Positions 18,511 through 26,217 of a stretch of DNA of 64,000 bases are shown one piece after another. The notes beneath the pieces were generated by a model that ran no database searches, was not told where the DNA came from, and saw only the letters and a list, made by a program, of their open reading frames with translations. The translations under genes and the position numbers were made by a program. Numbering within the stretch: position 1 is the stretch's first letter; each line of letters starts with the position of its first letter. Source of the stretch: Methanohalophilus mahii DSM 5219 (GTDB lineage Archaea; Halobacteriota; Methanosarcinia; Methanosarcinales; Methanosarcinaceae); NCBI RefSeq assembly GCF_000025865.1, contig NC_014002.1, positions 1,922,001 to 1,986,000 of the forward strand, read 5' to 3'.

Positions 18511-19488
18511 ATGGATGCCCAGACCAAAGCCGAATTACTGGCAGCAGGAAGAGTGGCAATCGATGAAAAACTACTCGGACAAAACATTGTTTCAAGTGCA
18601 GGACCTGGTGCAGGGAAAGTAGGTTTCTTTTTTAATTCCGGAGGGCTCCGGGTAAAGCTTGGAGCAGATACAAAATCCCCTTTAAAAGCGATTGAAAAGG
18701 ATGGAAAAATCTGTATCTACAAAGATGAGAAACTCCTTGCCTGCGGCCAAATTGAAGAAGAACTGCTCCACTGTCCCGAGCAGGCGTATATCAATATTAC
18801 CGAGACCTGTATCTTTGACTGTAAATTCTGCCCGGTCCCAAAACTCAATGGCAGGGTCAAATCAGTGGAAAAAGTGCTGGACATGATAGAAAAAGCACAT
18901 GATACAGGAAAGATGAAAGCCATATCCATCACTGCCGGGGTTGATGAGACAGTTGAAAAGGAAGTTGAAAGAGCTGTTGAGGTTGTCAGGAAGTGCAAAA
19001 GGTACCATGTACCCATAGGCGTTTCGGTATATCCCACAATCAATTCCAACAAACTGCTAAAAGAGGCCGGCGCAGATGAGATAAAATATAATGTCGAGAC
19101 CATGGATCGCCGGCTTTACAGCGAGCTGTGTGGCGAACAGGACCTTGATTTTATACTGGACTCCCTTTCCGAAGCTGTCCGGATGTTTGGCAAGAACAGG
19201 GTTTGTTCCAATTTCATAATAGGCCTGGGAGAAAATGATGAGACTGTAATGCAGGGAATACAGGAACTTGTACAAAGAGGTGTGGTTCCTATCCTTAGAC
19301 CTGCGGCAAGCCATCCCCTGAGAAAGGGAGAGGTTAATATCGAGAGACCTTCAAAGGAACGTATCCTCCAACTCACCCGTTTCCTGAGAGAAGAACTGGA
19401 TCAGGCCGGACTTGATACAAGGCTTTTCAGAACAATGTGCCTGCCGTGCACAGGTTGTGACCTGGGTCCCCATAGGGACCTGGGATGA
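18511..19488 (+). CDS. Radical SAM protein, biotin-synthase-like, function unknown
   Basis: This 325-residue protein has the radical SAM cluster motif CIFDCKFC (CxxxCxxC) near residues 100-107, in the context INITETCIFDCKFCP. It is followed by a SAM-binding TIM-barrel half with ISITAGVDE and a lengthy C-terminal region ending with CLPCTGCD (about residues 311-318), which could bind a second metal site. About 90 residues precede the cluster, more than in most small radical SAM enzymes. It is not the RaSEA, HmdB or marker-10 type by motif layout. It is divergent from the F420-dehydrogenase-like gene. I do not recognise its reaction. Confidence 0.75.
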   Translation: MDAQTKAELLAAGRVAIDEKLLGQNIVSSAGPGAGKVGFFFNSGGLRVKLGADTKSPLKAIEKDGKICIYKDEKLLACGQIEEELLHCPEQAYINITETCIFDCKFCPVPKLNGRVKSVEKVLDMIEKAHDTGKMKAISITAGVDETVEKEVERAVEVVRKCKRYHVPIGVSVYPTINSNKLLKEAGADEIKYNVETMDRRLYSELCGEQDLDFILDSLSEAVRMFGKNRVCSNFIIGLGENDETVMQGIQELVQRGVVPILRPAASHPLRKGEVNIERPSKERILQLTRFLREELDQAGLDTRLFRTMCLPCTGCDLGPHRDLG

Positions 19489-19584
19489 AGCCCCAGTTGA
19501 CAAAAATTCGTGCATTTTGATAAAAGATGCCGCTGTGTCAAAATAAAGGAAAGTATTTATTGCAAAAGGATTCCAAGGGTGACT

Positions 19585-19797
19585 ATGAGTCTGTTAGAAA
19601 AACTCTATAACATCAATGTGGGCTATATCATAATAGCAGGGATTGTCCTGACTGCTCTGCTCTTTAGATTCCTCCTCCAGTATGCCGAAGAAGGGAATCT
19701 GGTACTTGTTATATTGCTTGGTCTTGCTATTGCTTTTGTGGCCACATTGATTACAAGGGTCATCAAGAACCAGCGCTATTTGAAGCAACTTGAATAA
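19585..19797 (+). CDS. Small membrane protein, two transmembrane helices
   Basis: This 70-residue protein starts at ATG 19585, which follows the AAGGGTGA ribosome-binding site; the frame runs 25 codons further upstream but that extension lacks a site and is Cys/Lys-rich. Two hydrophobic stretches, about residues 11-33 and 39-58, are separated by a short charged loop (QYAEEGN). The C terminus is basic (RVIKNQRYLKQLE). It is convergent with the Mrr-like gene, three bases apart. I do not recognise a family. Confidence 0.65.
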   Translation: MSLLEKLYNINVGYIIIAGIVLTALLFRFLLQYAEEGNLVLVILLGLAIAFVATLITRVIKNQRYLKQLE

Positions 19798-19800
19798 CAT

Positions 19801-20793
19801 TCATTTTTTACCCAGGCCTTTCAGGATTGCCTCTTTCCAGTCTGAGGCGTTTTCCACATCATATATGTGCCTGATAATACTTTCCTTTGATTCAAGGATT
19901 GCAAGTTTATCCCTGTGTAAAATGCCCTGTTTCTCGATCTCTGCCCCTGCAATATCCTTCAACCTGATAGTTTCAATGTTGCCTTTATCCATCATGAGGA
20001 ATCTGCGGTTGGTAAGTACCAAAAAACCCTTTTTTTCCTTTTCAAATTTCAGGAGGGTTTCACCCCTCAGAAAAGAAGGACGAAACAATTCAAGATTCTC
20101 TGCAAAACTTTTCGGCTCCCTGATCGAAAGGGCCAGTACCTCAGGATGTTTCTCATCGATTACTATATAAAGCGAGTTTGTAGCCTGTTTCAAACCTATA
20201 ATAGAACTTGCATCTATTCTCCTGATAAGTTCTTTTTTCTTTGAGAAAAGGGTGGCAGTTATTTTTTCAAAATAGATATGTTTCTTTGTGAGTACCAGCC
20301 ATATCCTGTCCCCTTCAATTGTTGCGCTATGTCTTCCAAACACTTCCTCCCCGGTTTCAAGCACGTCAACACCCCACCTCTTCCGGTGGAAACTCTCTCC
20401 TTCATCGGGACAATAATGATTAAGCATCTCAGTAAGCAGTGGGCCTTCTATCAGTTTGAGGTTGTGTTTTGCCCCTTCCTTTCTTCCTTCACCGGTAAAA
20501 CTGGAAGTGGTAACAATAATTACTCCATCCACATCTTCCCTGTAGGACAGGCTGCCATATTCACGTACCTCCTTGACTCCGACAGGGCCTGAATAACGTT
20601 TGGCCTGGACAAGCCATCGGTGGGAAAGACCAAAATTGTCAATAGATATTTCGATATCTACGCCCCCGTCCCTGCTCTGTTGTGTAGAGCGGGTATTATA
20701 GCCCATTTTCTCAAAAAGATGAGCTGCCAGCCTTTCGAAATCATAAGGGTCAAGACTGAGCAGTTGATTAATTTCCCACATCAAATCATTCAT
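19801..20793 (-). CDS. Mrr-like restriction endonuclease domain protein with C-terminal PH-like domain
   Basis: The first 130 of 330 residues form a restriction-endonuclease-like nuclease of the Mrr_cat type: FERLAAHLFEKMGY, then QSRDGGVDIEI (catalytic Asp), then WLVQAKRYSGPVG (QxK) and GVIIVTTSSFT. The remainder contains two stretches that look like bacterial PH/GRAM domains (about 150-230 and 245-325; FLVLTNRRFLMMDKG). Such proteins cut modified or foreign DNA or act in stress responses; the target is unknown. Its ATG overlaps the end of a small zinc-ribbon gene by eight bases, so the two are probably translationally coupled. Confidence 0.78.
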   Translation of the reverse strand: MNDLMWEINQLLSLDPYDFERLAAHLFEKMGYNTRSTQQSRDGGVDIEISIDNFGLSHRWLVQAKRYSGPVGVKEVREYGSLSYREDVDGVIIVTTSSFTGEGRKEGAKHNLKLIEGPLLTEMLNHYCPDEGESFHRKRWGVDVLETGEEVFGRHSATIEGDRIWLVLTKKHIYFEKITATLFSKKKELIRRIDASSIIGLKQATNSLYIVIDEKHPEVLALSIREPKSFAENLELFRPSFLRGETLLKFEKEKKGFLVLTNRRFLMMDKGNIETIRLKDIAGAEIEKQGILHRDKLAILESKESIIRHIYDVENASDWKEAILKGLGKK

Positions 20794-20953
20794 CCACGGT
20801 ATAGGACAGGCCGCATTCCGGACAGGAATACGTTACTGTTGTGGCAGCGTTTTTATTTTTATTCTCTATTCTATCCATCCAAGTGCCACAGGTTACACAT
20901 TTCTGATCGAATATTGTGCGGTTGCTTGATTTTTCACCATCTGCTTTTGTAAT
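20786..20953 (-). CDS. Small zinc-ribbon protein, possible ATT start
   Basis: A 55-residue frame ends at TGA 20786 and contains two CxxC pairs, CVTC (residues 19-22) and CPEC (residues 44-47), typical of a zinc ribbon. No ATG, GTG or TTG precedes the first pair in this frame before an upstream stop. However, an ATT at 20953 lies five bases after a perfect GGAGGGG site (reverse strand), so a rare ATT start is the best explanation. The Mrr-like endonuclease ATG overlaps its last codons, suggesting one transcript. The alternative is a start at the internal ATG of WMDRIEN, which would lose the first metal pair. Confidence 0.55.
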   Translation of the reverse strand: MTKADGEKSSNRTIFDQKCVTCGTWMDRIENKNKNAATTVTYSCPECGLSYTVDE

Positions 20954-21103
20954 GTAGACCCCTCCAGGACAGGCAATTGTTGGTTGTGCACTATTTGTGA
21001 ATAACCATACAAACCTTTAAATGTATGCAATACATAGCTAATTGGTAATTGATCAGAATCACAGATATAGCTTATGAAATATCTAAATAATGCGAGGGGA
21101 AGC

Positions 21104-21496
21104 ATGGACGAACTCGAAGAAATAAGGAAGAGGAGAATGGAAGAGATAAGGACAGATCTCGAAAAGGCCAACTGGCCTGCAGAAGCCATGATAATATCAG
21201 ATGCCGATTTTGAAGACTTTGTAAGCCGCTATCCACTTGTTGTAGTGGATTGCTGGGCAGAATGGTGTGGCCCGTGCAAAAGGGTCGGACCAATAATAGA
21301 TTCCCTTGCCGGGCAGATGCAAGGAGACGTTGTTTTTGGCAAACTTGATACGGACCAGAACCAGCTTACTGCGAGAAAATTCCAGATCACCGCAATCCCA
21401 ACCCTTCTTGTGTTCAAAAATGGGCAACTTGCAGACCGAATGGTGGGCGCATTGCCAAAAGCAAACATACAGGAAAAACTTAAAGCATTCCTCTAA
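21104..21496 (+). CDS. trxA: Thioredoxin with N-terminal charged extension
   Basis: This 130-residue protein has a thioredoxin fold and the active site WAEWCGPCKR near residues 46-55, with the cis-proline loop ITAIPTLLVFKNG later. Start ATG 21104 is chosen because GAGGGGA precedes it; the frame opens ten codons earlier without a site. About 35 charged, helical residues precede the fold. It is 13 bases upstream of the marker protein 14 gene and is likely cotranscribed with it. It is a general cytosolic disulfide reductase. Confidence 0.9.
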   Translation: MDELEEIRKRRMEEIRTDLEKANWPAEAMIISDADFEDFVSRYPLVVVDCWAEWCGPCKRVGPIIDSLAGQMQGDVVFGKLDTDQNQLTARKFQITAIPTLLVFKNGQLADRMVGALPKANIQEKLKAFL

Positions 21497-21509
21497 GGGG
21501 ACGGATTTT

Positions 21510-22946
21510 ATGTCACACAAACCCAGAATGGCCGAAACCCCTTCCGTTAGACTGATAGACCTGAAATCAAAATCAAAATCCTATTTCATAGTGGCCTCTG
21601 TAGAAGTGGGCAATACGACCACCAAATGCATCCTGACGGCCACAGATCTTGAAAAGGGTACAACATACCATGTGGTGAAAACCGTAAGGATGACCAGGGA
21701 TGTAAGACAACCCAAACCTGGAGAAGAAGTATTCGGCAAGACGCTTACAGGAGTGGAATTAAGCCGCGAATCCGTGGCAGAACTTGTCAAGAACACGCTC
21801 CTGGAGGCTGTCAAGAAAGCCAACCTCGATATAGAAAAAGATATCCACTTCGTTGTCCGGTCCACCGGCGTGGTGGCCGGATTCGATGCACCGGAAGAAG
21901 TGGGCGAATTTATCAAAGCTCTTGCAGACGGCTGCCTTATGGCGGGTGTACCTCCCAGGAATATGACACCTCCGATGTCCCAGGAAAACATAAATCCCAG
22001 ATTCCAGAAGTTCAGCAAACTCAACAAAGTTATTTTTGATGGTGCAGTTGCCAGTGTCCTTCCTCCAACCGGGGCCACAGGTGTGGAAATAGTGGCCAAT
22101 GAAATGGAAGGGGAACTTGCAACCGCCGGTATTAAAGAAGGAGCGAAATGGTTGGATGTGGATTTCCGTAATCCCTGTTTATCGATGGATTTTGGAACCA
22201 CCCTTGATGGACGTGTCATCAGCCCGGAAGAACCATATGCAAAGACCATTGGCAACTTCTGTGGCTATGCCGGAGCCATTCCCGATGCTATAATCCGTGG
22301 AACCCAGCTTGTGGACCTGGAACTGGGAACCGCTCTTGATATCTTTGACGAAAAGCCTCCGGGCATGATTACCATGTTCCTGAAGGGTAAGAAAATAAAG
22401 GAATATGCAGCACACTTGCTGGAAAAGATATCTATCGAAAAGGTACCTGAAAATGTCACACGTTATGGAAGTGTCCCTGTGAATCCTGCCGCAGCAGCCG
22501 AAATTGGAGTCGTGCTCATTGGATGTGATGTGGGTACCAATGGTTCAAAAATGGATGAACTAACAGAGCTGGGTGCGCAGATTTACAAAGAAGAGGGACT
22601 CAAGGTTTTGTTCGCAGTAATCGATGAGGTAATGGCAGGTATAATCTACCGCCTTGTGGAAGTGGCACAGAAAGAAGGAATTGTATTTCCTGAAACTTCC
22701 ATTGGAATCACCGGCAGGGCTGGCATTTCAGGAGACAAGCCCAAACTTGTCCTTGAAAAACTGGAAACACTGGGATTGGGAGATAAAATCGAAGAAAAGG
22801 TCGTATTTGTTGATGACGGGCTTGCCAGAGGCGCAGCGGTTATGGCAAGATGTATGAACTCACTTGGAACTCCCCATAATCCCCTGGGCGGCCATACAGG
22901 CGGAAAATGCATCCTCAAGGACAGAATCAAATTGCAAAGCCAGTAA
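21510..22946 (+). CDS. Methanogenesis marker protein 14
   Basis: This 478-residue protein belongs to a family found almost only in methanogens (marker 14), with an acetate/sugar kinase-hsp70-like ATPase fold: VEVGNTTTKCIL near the N terminus, the phosphate-loop-like SMDFGTTLDGRV in the middle, and GITGRAGISGDKPKLVL and FVDDGLARGAAVMARCMNS near the end. Its biochemical role is unproven. Start ATG 21510 is taken because the longer frame runs back through the thioredoxin gene. It follows trxA by 13 bases. Presence supports a methanogen host. Confidence 0.87.
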   Translation: MSHKPRMAETPSVRLIDLKSKSKSYFIVASVEVGNTTTKCILTATDLEKGTTYHVVKTVRMTRDVRQPKPGEEVFGKTLTGVELSRESVAELVKNTLLEAVKKANLDIEKDIHFVVRSTGVVAGFDAPEEVGEFIKALADGCLMAGVPPRNMTPPMSQENINPRFQKFSKLNKVIFDGAVASVLPPTGATGVEIVANEMEGELATAGIKEGAKWLDVDFRNPCLSMDFGTTLDGRVISPEEPYAKTIGNFCGYAGAIPDAIIRGTQLVDLELGTALDIFDEKPPGMITMFLKGKKIKEYAAHLLEKISIEKVPENVTRYGSVPVNPAAAAEIGVVLIGCDVGTNGSKMDELTELGAQIYKEEGLKVLFAVIDEVMAGIIYRLVEVAQKEGIVFPETSIGITGRAGISGDKPKLVLEKLETLGLGDKIEEKVVFVDDGLARGAAVMARCMNSLGTPHNPLGGHTGGKCILKDRIKLQSQ

Positions 22947-22948
22947 TT

Positions 22949-23617
22949 TTATTCTTCTGAGAGGGATTTTAGAGCCTTCTCCATTGCTTTTTTATGTAAC
23001 TCCGCCGAATCGTGTATTCCCCCCAGCTGCCCTCTGACAGCCCTGCAGGGATACTGCTGGATTAACAAACCTGCCTTTGCAGGGGCATCTTCTATCCTTG
23101 TACCGATCAGTTTTTCCGCCATTTTCCATGTGCTGCCACATGGTGCACCTTTCAGGACCCTGACATCAGATATATATCCGTTTTTGGTAGAGACTTCAAT
23201 TTCCGGAAGACCGAATATGCTGGAATATGGTGCTGTTTCCTCCTTTTCCGGAAGAGTACAGCATATCTCATCCACCTCGATATAAATACCATATTCCGAA
23301 GATATTTTATCCATCTCTACAGGTGAGGCCCTGGACGGGCCTCCAGGTACGATCAAGGAAGACACACCAGCCTTCCCGGCCATGCGGGCAATCACAGGGG
23401 TAATATCAGGATGCAGAGAGTAAGTTATTATGGTGTCTGCATTGAATACATCCGGATTGATATCCAGCCTTTTTACAAATTCCTCCGGCTCATCCAGAAA
23501 ATCGGGTAACCTGGCAGGTAGAGAGGCGGTTTTGACGGTGAAATCCGAATGTTGACGGAGCGTTTCTATCAATCGGTTGCCATATTTACCCCTGGTAATA
23601 ACTCCTATAATCGTCAT
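22949..23617 (-). CDS. DUF166 family protein
   Basis: This 222-residue soluble protein opens MTIIGVITRGKYGNRLIETL and has the block IITYSLHPDITPVIA, then SLIVPGGPSRASPVE, and near the end GAPCGSTWKMAEKLIG and QQYPCRAVRGQLGG with conserved cysteines. It matches the archaeal DUF166 family, whose function is unknown to me; older annotation links it loosely to thymidylate synthase. It converges with the marker 14 gene, two bases from its stop. The nearby tmk gene is on the other strand. Confidence 0.78.
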   Translation of the reverse strand: MTIIGVITRGKYGNRLIETLRQHSDFTVKTASLPARLPDFLDEPEEFVKRLDINPDVFNADTIITYSLHPDITPVIARMAGKAGVSSLIVPGGPSRASPVEMDKISSEYGIYIEVDEICCTLPEKEETAPYSSIFGLPEIEVSTKNGYISDVRVLKGAPCGSTWKMAEKLIGTRIEDAPAKAGLLIQQYPCRAVRGQLGGIHDSAELHKKAMEKALKSLSEE

Positions 23618-23677
23618 ACACAGGAAATGGAGAATATAGTTATATTATTTACCGTTTAATATTATACAGGTGAAAAT

Positions 23678-23806
23678 ATGGATGATATAGACCAATCAAA
23701 GGTATTTTTTGTATGCAATATATGCAGCTTCGTATTTCAGGCAGACCCCAACTTCATGCCTATAAAATGTCCCCAGTGTGGCAGTGAAGACACCGTCCGT
23801 ACCTGA
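23678..23806 (+). CDS. Rubredoxin-like zinc-ribbon microprotein
   Basis: This 42-residue protein runs from ATG 23678 (behind AGGTGA) to TGA 23806. It contains two CxxC pairs, CNIC (13-16) and CPQC (31-34), which form a zinc ribbon or rubredoxin-like iron site. It sits nine bases before tmk, so the two are in one transcript. It resembles short hydrogenase-maturation or rubredoxin-like proteins, but it is too short to assign. It is easily missed by gene callers. Confidence 0.72.
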   Translation: MDDIDQSKVFFVCNICSFVFQADPNFMPIKCPQCGSEDTVRT

Positions 23807-23815
23807 GAGATATAG

Positions 23816-24415
23816 ATGAAAGGAAAACTTGTCACCCTTGAAGGCATCGATGGCTCGGGCAAAACCACAATAATGGAATATCTGGAACAAAACCCCATTT
23901 ATTCGGATATTATTTTTACACGCGAACCTACAAAGGACTGGATCGGCCAGGCTGTGATACGGGCAATCCATTCGGACGTTGATCCCCTTGCAGAGCTCTT
24001 ACTGTTCACAGCCGATCATGCAGAACACATCCGAAATACAATCATTCCTGCAGTGCAAGCCGGCAGAGTGATAATTTCAGACAGGTACTCAGACAGCAGA
24101 ATTGCCTATCAGTCATCTACCCTTAAGGACAGGTTCGATGATCCGGTGGAGTGGATCAAGCAGCTGCACAGGGGATGGAGCGTTGTGCCGGACCTTACTT
24201 TACTGCTTGATATCGATCCTGAAATCGCCGTTTCAAGATGTAACAGCCGTGATGCACAGACCAAGTTTGAAAAGGTGGATTTCCTTTCGCAGGTTCGCAA
24301 CGTATTCCTGCAACTTGCAGAAGAAAATCCTCAACGATTTGTAATCATCGACGCATCACAGGGTCTGGAAAAAGTGAAAAAGGAAGTAGATAAGGCCATC
24401 AACGGACTTGGATGA
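23816..24415 (+). CDS. tmk: Thymidylate kinase
   Basis: This 199-residue P-loop kinase phosphorylates dTMP to dTDP. It has Walker A GIDGSGKTT (about residues 10-18), REPT (about 37-40), the DRYSDSRIAYQ motif with catalytic Arg and the LID segment (SRDAQTKFEKVDFL). Size fits the family. It follows the zinc-ribbon microgene by nine bases and abuts the convergent 79-residue gene without a gap. Confidence 0.93.
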   Translation: MKGKLVTLEGIDGSGKTTIMEYLEQNPIYSDIIFTREPTKDWIGQAVIRAIHSDVDPLAELLLFTADHAEHIRNTIIPAVQAGRVIISDRYSDSRIAYQSSTLKDRFDDPVEWIKQLHRGWSVVPDLTLLLDIDPEIAVSRCNSRDAQTKFEKVDFLSQVRNVFLQLAEENPQRFVIIDASQGLEKVKKEVDKAINGLG

Positions 24416-24655
24416 TCAAAGCTCATTGGAGTCGGCAAATTCAATAAGGGCCTCTCCCAGCTGTCTTGCATATTTGGGATTGAGATTAAAACGCCCTTTT
24501 TTCTGGCCTCCTCTTTCCTTTGCGATTTCCACATATTCTTTTTCATACTTTTCACTGGTTTCCAGTGAGATGGTAAGGTACCATCCCCCACCCATTTTTA
24601 TTTCATGATACGCTGCTTCAACATCCTCAAATGTATCTTCATCCATAGTTATCAC
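24416..24655 (-). CDS. Conserved hypothetical small acidic protein
   Basis: This 79-residue acidic protein contains WYLTISLETSEKYEKEYVEIAKERGG and RFNLNPKYARQLGEALIEFA, which suggests a beta hairpin and two helices. The actual start may be ATG 24646 (MDEDTFED), three codons inside. It lies nine bases after the HisA-like gene on the same strand and meets tmk tail to tail. I do not recognise a family or function. Confidence 0.6.
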   Translation of the reverse strand: MITMDEDTFEDVEAAYHEIKMGGGWYLTISLETSEKYEKEYVEIAKERGGQKKGRFNLNPKYARQLGEALIEFADSNEL

Positions 24656-24663
24656 CTGATTTT

Positions 24664-25371
24664 TTATCGTAGTTGTTCTACTGGTATAACTTGCTTGTGC
24701 ACTGCCGTTGCGACAAGTGCACCTGAAATCCCGGCCTTTTCAAGTTCTGCAATATCCGCCATATCCCGCACACCTCCCCCCAGCAGAAGAGGATGGTATG
24801 ATATTTTTGCAATACGGGAAAGCATTTCAATATCCATCCCTGAAGAAGTGCCGACCCGGTCCAGGTCAAGATAAATTATATCTTTCAGGGGCAGTTCATT
24901 GAATATTTCTATTGCTTGATCAGGGTTTTCAGGAATATCCGATGATTTTGACAACAATTTACCATTTTTGCGATCTATGCTCACACTTATGCGGCCCGGG
25001 TATCTGGCTGCCAGATTCCTGATCACATCCATTGAAGCCGTTTCAGTGCCCAGAACCAGAGTGTTGGCAATTCGCAGCCATTTATCCGCATCCTCCTGCC
25101 TGCCTACACCAGCGTCCAACATGACATCAGATCTTGATGAAAGGGATTCCAATTCACCAATATTCTCTTTATCTTCCCCTTCCCCCTGCAGGATATTGAG
25201 GTCAGCAATATAGACTTCCCGCGGATTGAGAGTTTCAATTATACCACAGGGACTGGAGGTTTCACATACCTGACTGGACAGATGGACCGCCTGATATTTT
25301 TTCCGGTCACCTCCCCGGGCGTGGACTGCAATACCATTATATATATCTAACACAAAGACAATTCGAAACAT
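24664..25371 (-). CDS. HisA/HisF-related TIM-barrel protein
   Basis: This 235-residue protein has a histidine-pathway (HisA-like) beta-alpha barrel: VLDIYNGIAVHARGGDR at the start, DLNILQGEGE, ISVSIDRKNGKLL, LDLDRVGTSSG and the phosphate loop LLGGGVRD with GALVATAVHK. It keeps the phosphate-binding parts but has diverged from HisA in the active loops, so it may act on another phosphosugar. It is the first gene of a pair with the 79-residue gene and is divergent from mfnB with only 46 bases between starts. It is not clearly the histidine enzyme. Confidence 0.75.
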   Translation of the reverse strand: MFRIVFVLDIYNGIAVHARGGDRKKYQAVHLSSQVCETSSPCGIIETLNPREVYIADLNILQGEGEDKENIGELESLSSRSDVMLDAGVGRQEDADKWLRIANTLVLGTETASMDVIRNLAARYPGRISVSIDRKNGKLLSKSSDIPENPDQAIEIFNELPLKDIIYLDLDRVGTSSGMDIEMLSRIAKISYHPLLLGGGVRDMADIAELEKAGISGALVATAVHKQVIPVEQLR

Positions 25372-25417
25372 ATTTAATATGACACTTTATTCCATCCTAT
25401 AAAAAAGAGGCCATTAC

Positions 25418-26119
25418 ATGAAACTGCTGGTTAGTCCTATTAATAACGAAGAAGCAATTTCCGCCCTAAAAGGCGGTGCAGATATAATCGATGTCAAAAA
25501 TCCAAAGGAAGGATCGCTTGGTGCCAATTTTCCGGGAGTGATCAAGGCAGTAAAGGACGCTGTGGGGGGCCAGAAGCCCATAAGTGCAGCTCTTGGGGAT
25601 TTTAACTACAAACCCGGTACCGCTGCCCTTGCTGCCTATGGTGCAGCAGCTGCAGGTGCGGATTATGTCAAAATCGGCCTGTATGATATCCAGACAGAGG
25701 AACAGGCCTATGAGATGCTTGCCGGAATCACCGAAGCTGTCAGGACAATGGACAATGTCCCGAAAGTAGTCGCATGTGCGTATTCCGATTATGCGAGGAT
25801 CAATTCAATCGACCCGGCCCTCTTACCGGCAATTGGTGCAAAAGCAGGAGTTGACCTGGTCATGGTTGATACCGGGGTAAAGGACGGACGTTCCACATTC
25901 GAGTTCCTCAATGAAGCACATCTTAAGGATTTCGTTGAAAAAGCACATGCAAACGGCCTGGAAACTGCTCTGGCAGGCAGTATCAAATTCGATGATATCG
26001 AAGCAATAAAGGACATCAAGCCGGATATCCTGGGTGTCAGGGGTATCGTCTGTGGCGGGGATCGCAGTACATCCATCAAACAGGAACTTGTAGAACAGCT
26101 CCGCGCCCGCCTTAGCTAA
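25418..26119 (+). CDS. mfnB: (5-formylfuran-3-yl)methyl phosphate synthase MfnB
   Basis: This 233-residue TIM-barrel enzyme makes the furan precursor of methanofuran from two glyceraldehyde-3-phosphate molecules. Motifs of the family (DUF556) are LLVSPINNEEA, the catalytic Lys stretch ADIIDVKNPKEGSLGANFP, ADYVKIGLY, LVMVDTGVKDGRSTFEF and GIVCGGDRS. Methanofuran is the first C1 carrier of methanogenesis. It is divergent from the HisA-like gene across a short shared promoter region. The family is clear. Confidence 0.9.
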   Translation: MKLLVSPINNEEAISALKGGADIIDVKNPKEGSLGANFPGVIKAVKDAVGGQKPISAALGDFNYKPGTAALAAYGAAAAGADYVKIGLYDIQTEEQAYEMLAGITEAVRTMDNVPKVVACAYSDYARINSIDPALLPAIGAKAGVDLVMVDTGVKDGRSTFEFLNEAHLKDFVEKAHANGLETALAGSIKFDDIEAIKDIKPDILGVRGIVCGGDRSTSIKQELVEQLRARLS

Positions 26120-26140
26120 TATTTATATTGTGGTTGTTAG

Positions 26141-26182
26141 TCCCTGCTTGACATGTAGACAAACTTTTTTAAACAGCAGGGA
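26141..26182. terminator. Inverted repeat between mfnB and HARP
   Basis: TCCCTGCT (26141-26148) and AGCAGGGA (26175-26182) are a perfect 8-bp inverted repeat. Between them lies a T-run (CTTTTTT) and AT-rich sequence. It starts 21 bases after the mfnB stop and ends before the HARP ribosome-binding site. It may end the mfnB transcript or act as an operator for the downstream gene. Confidence 0.4.
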
Positions 26183-26217
26183 TGTTTTTATATTATACTT
26201 TTTCGCGGGGAGGTAAC

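Noticed and set aside
21306-21509. Longer N terminus for marker protein 14
   Set aside because: The open frame extends back over the thioredoxin gene in another frame; the ATG at 21510 fits the family and the gene spacing.
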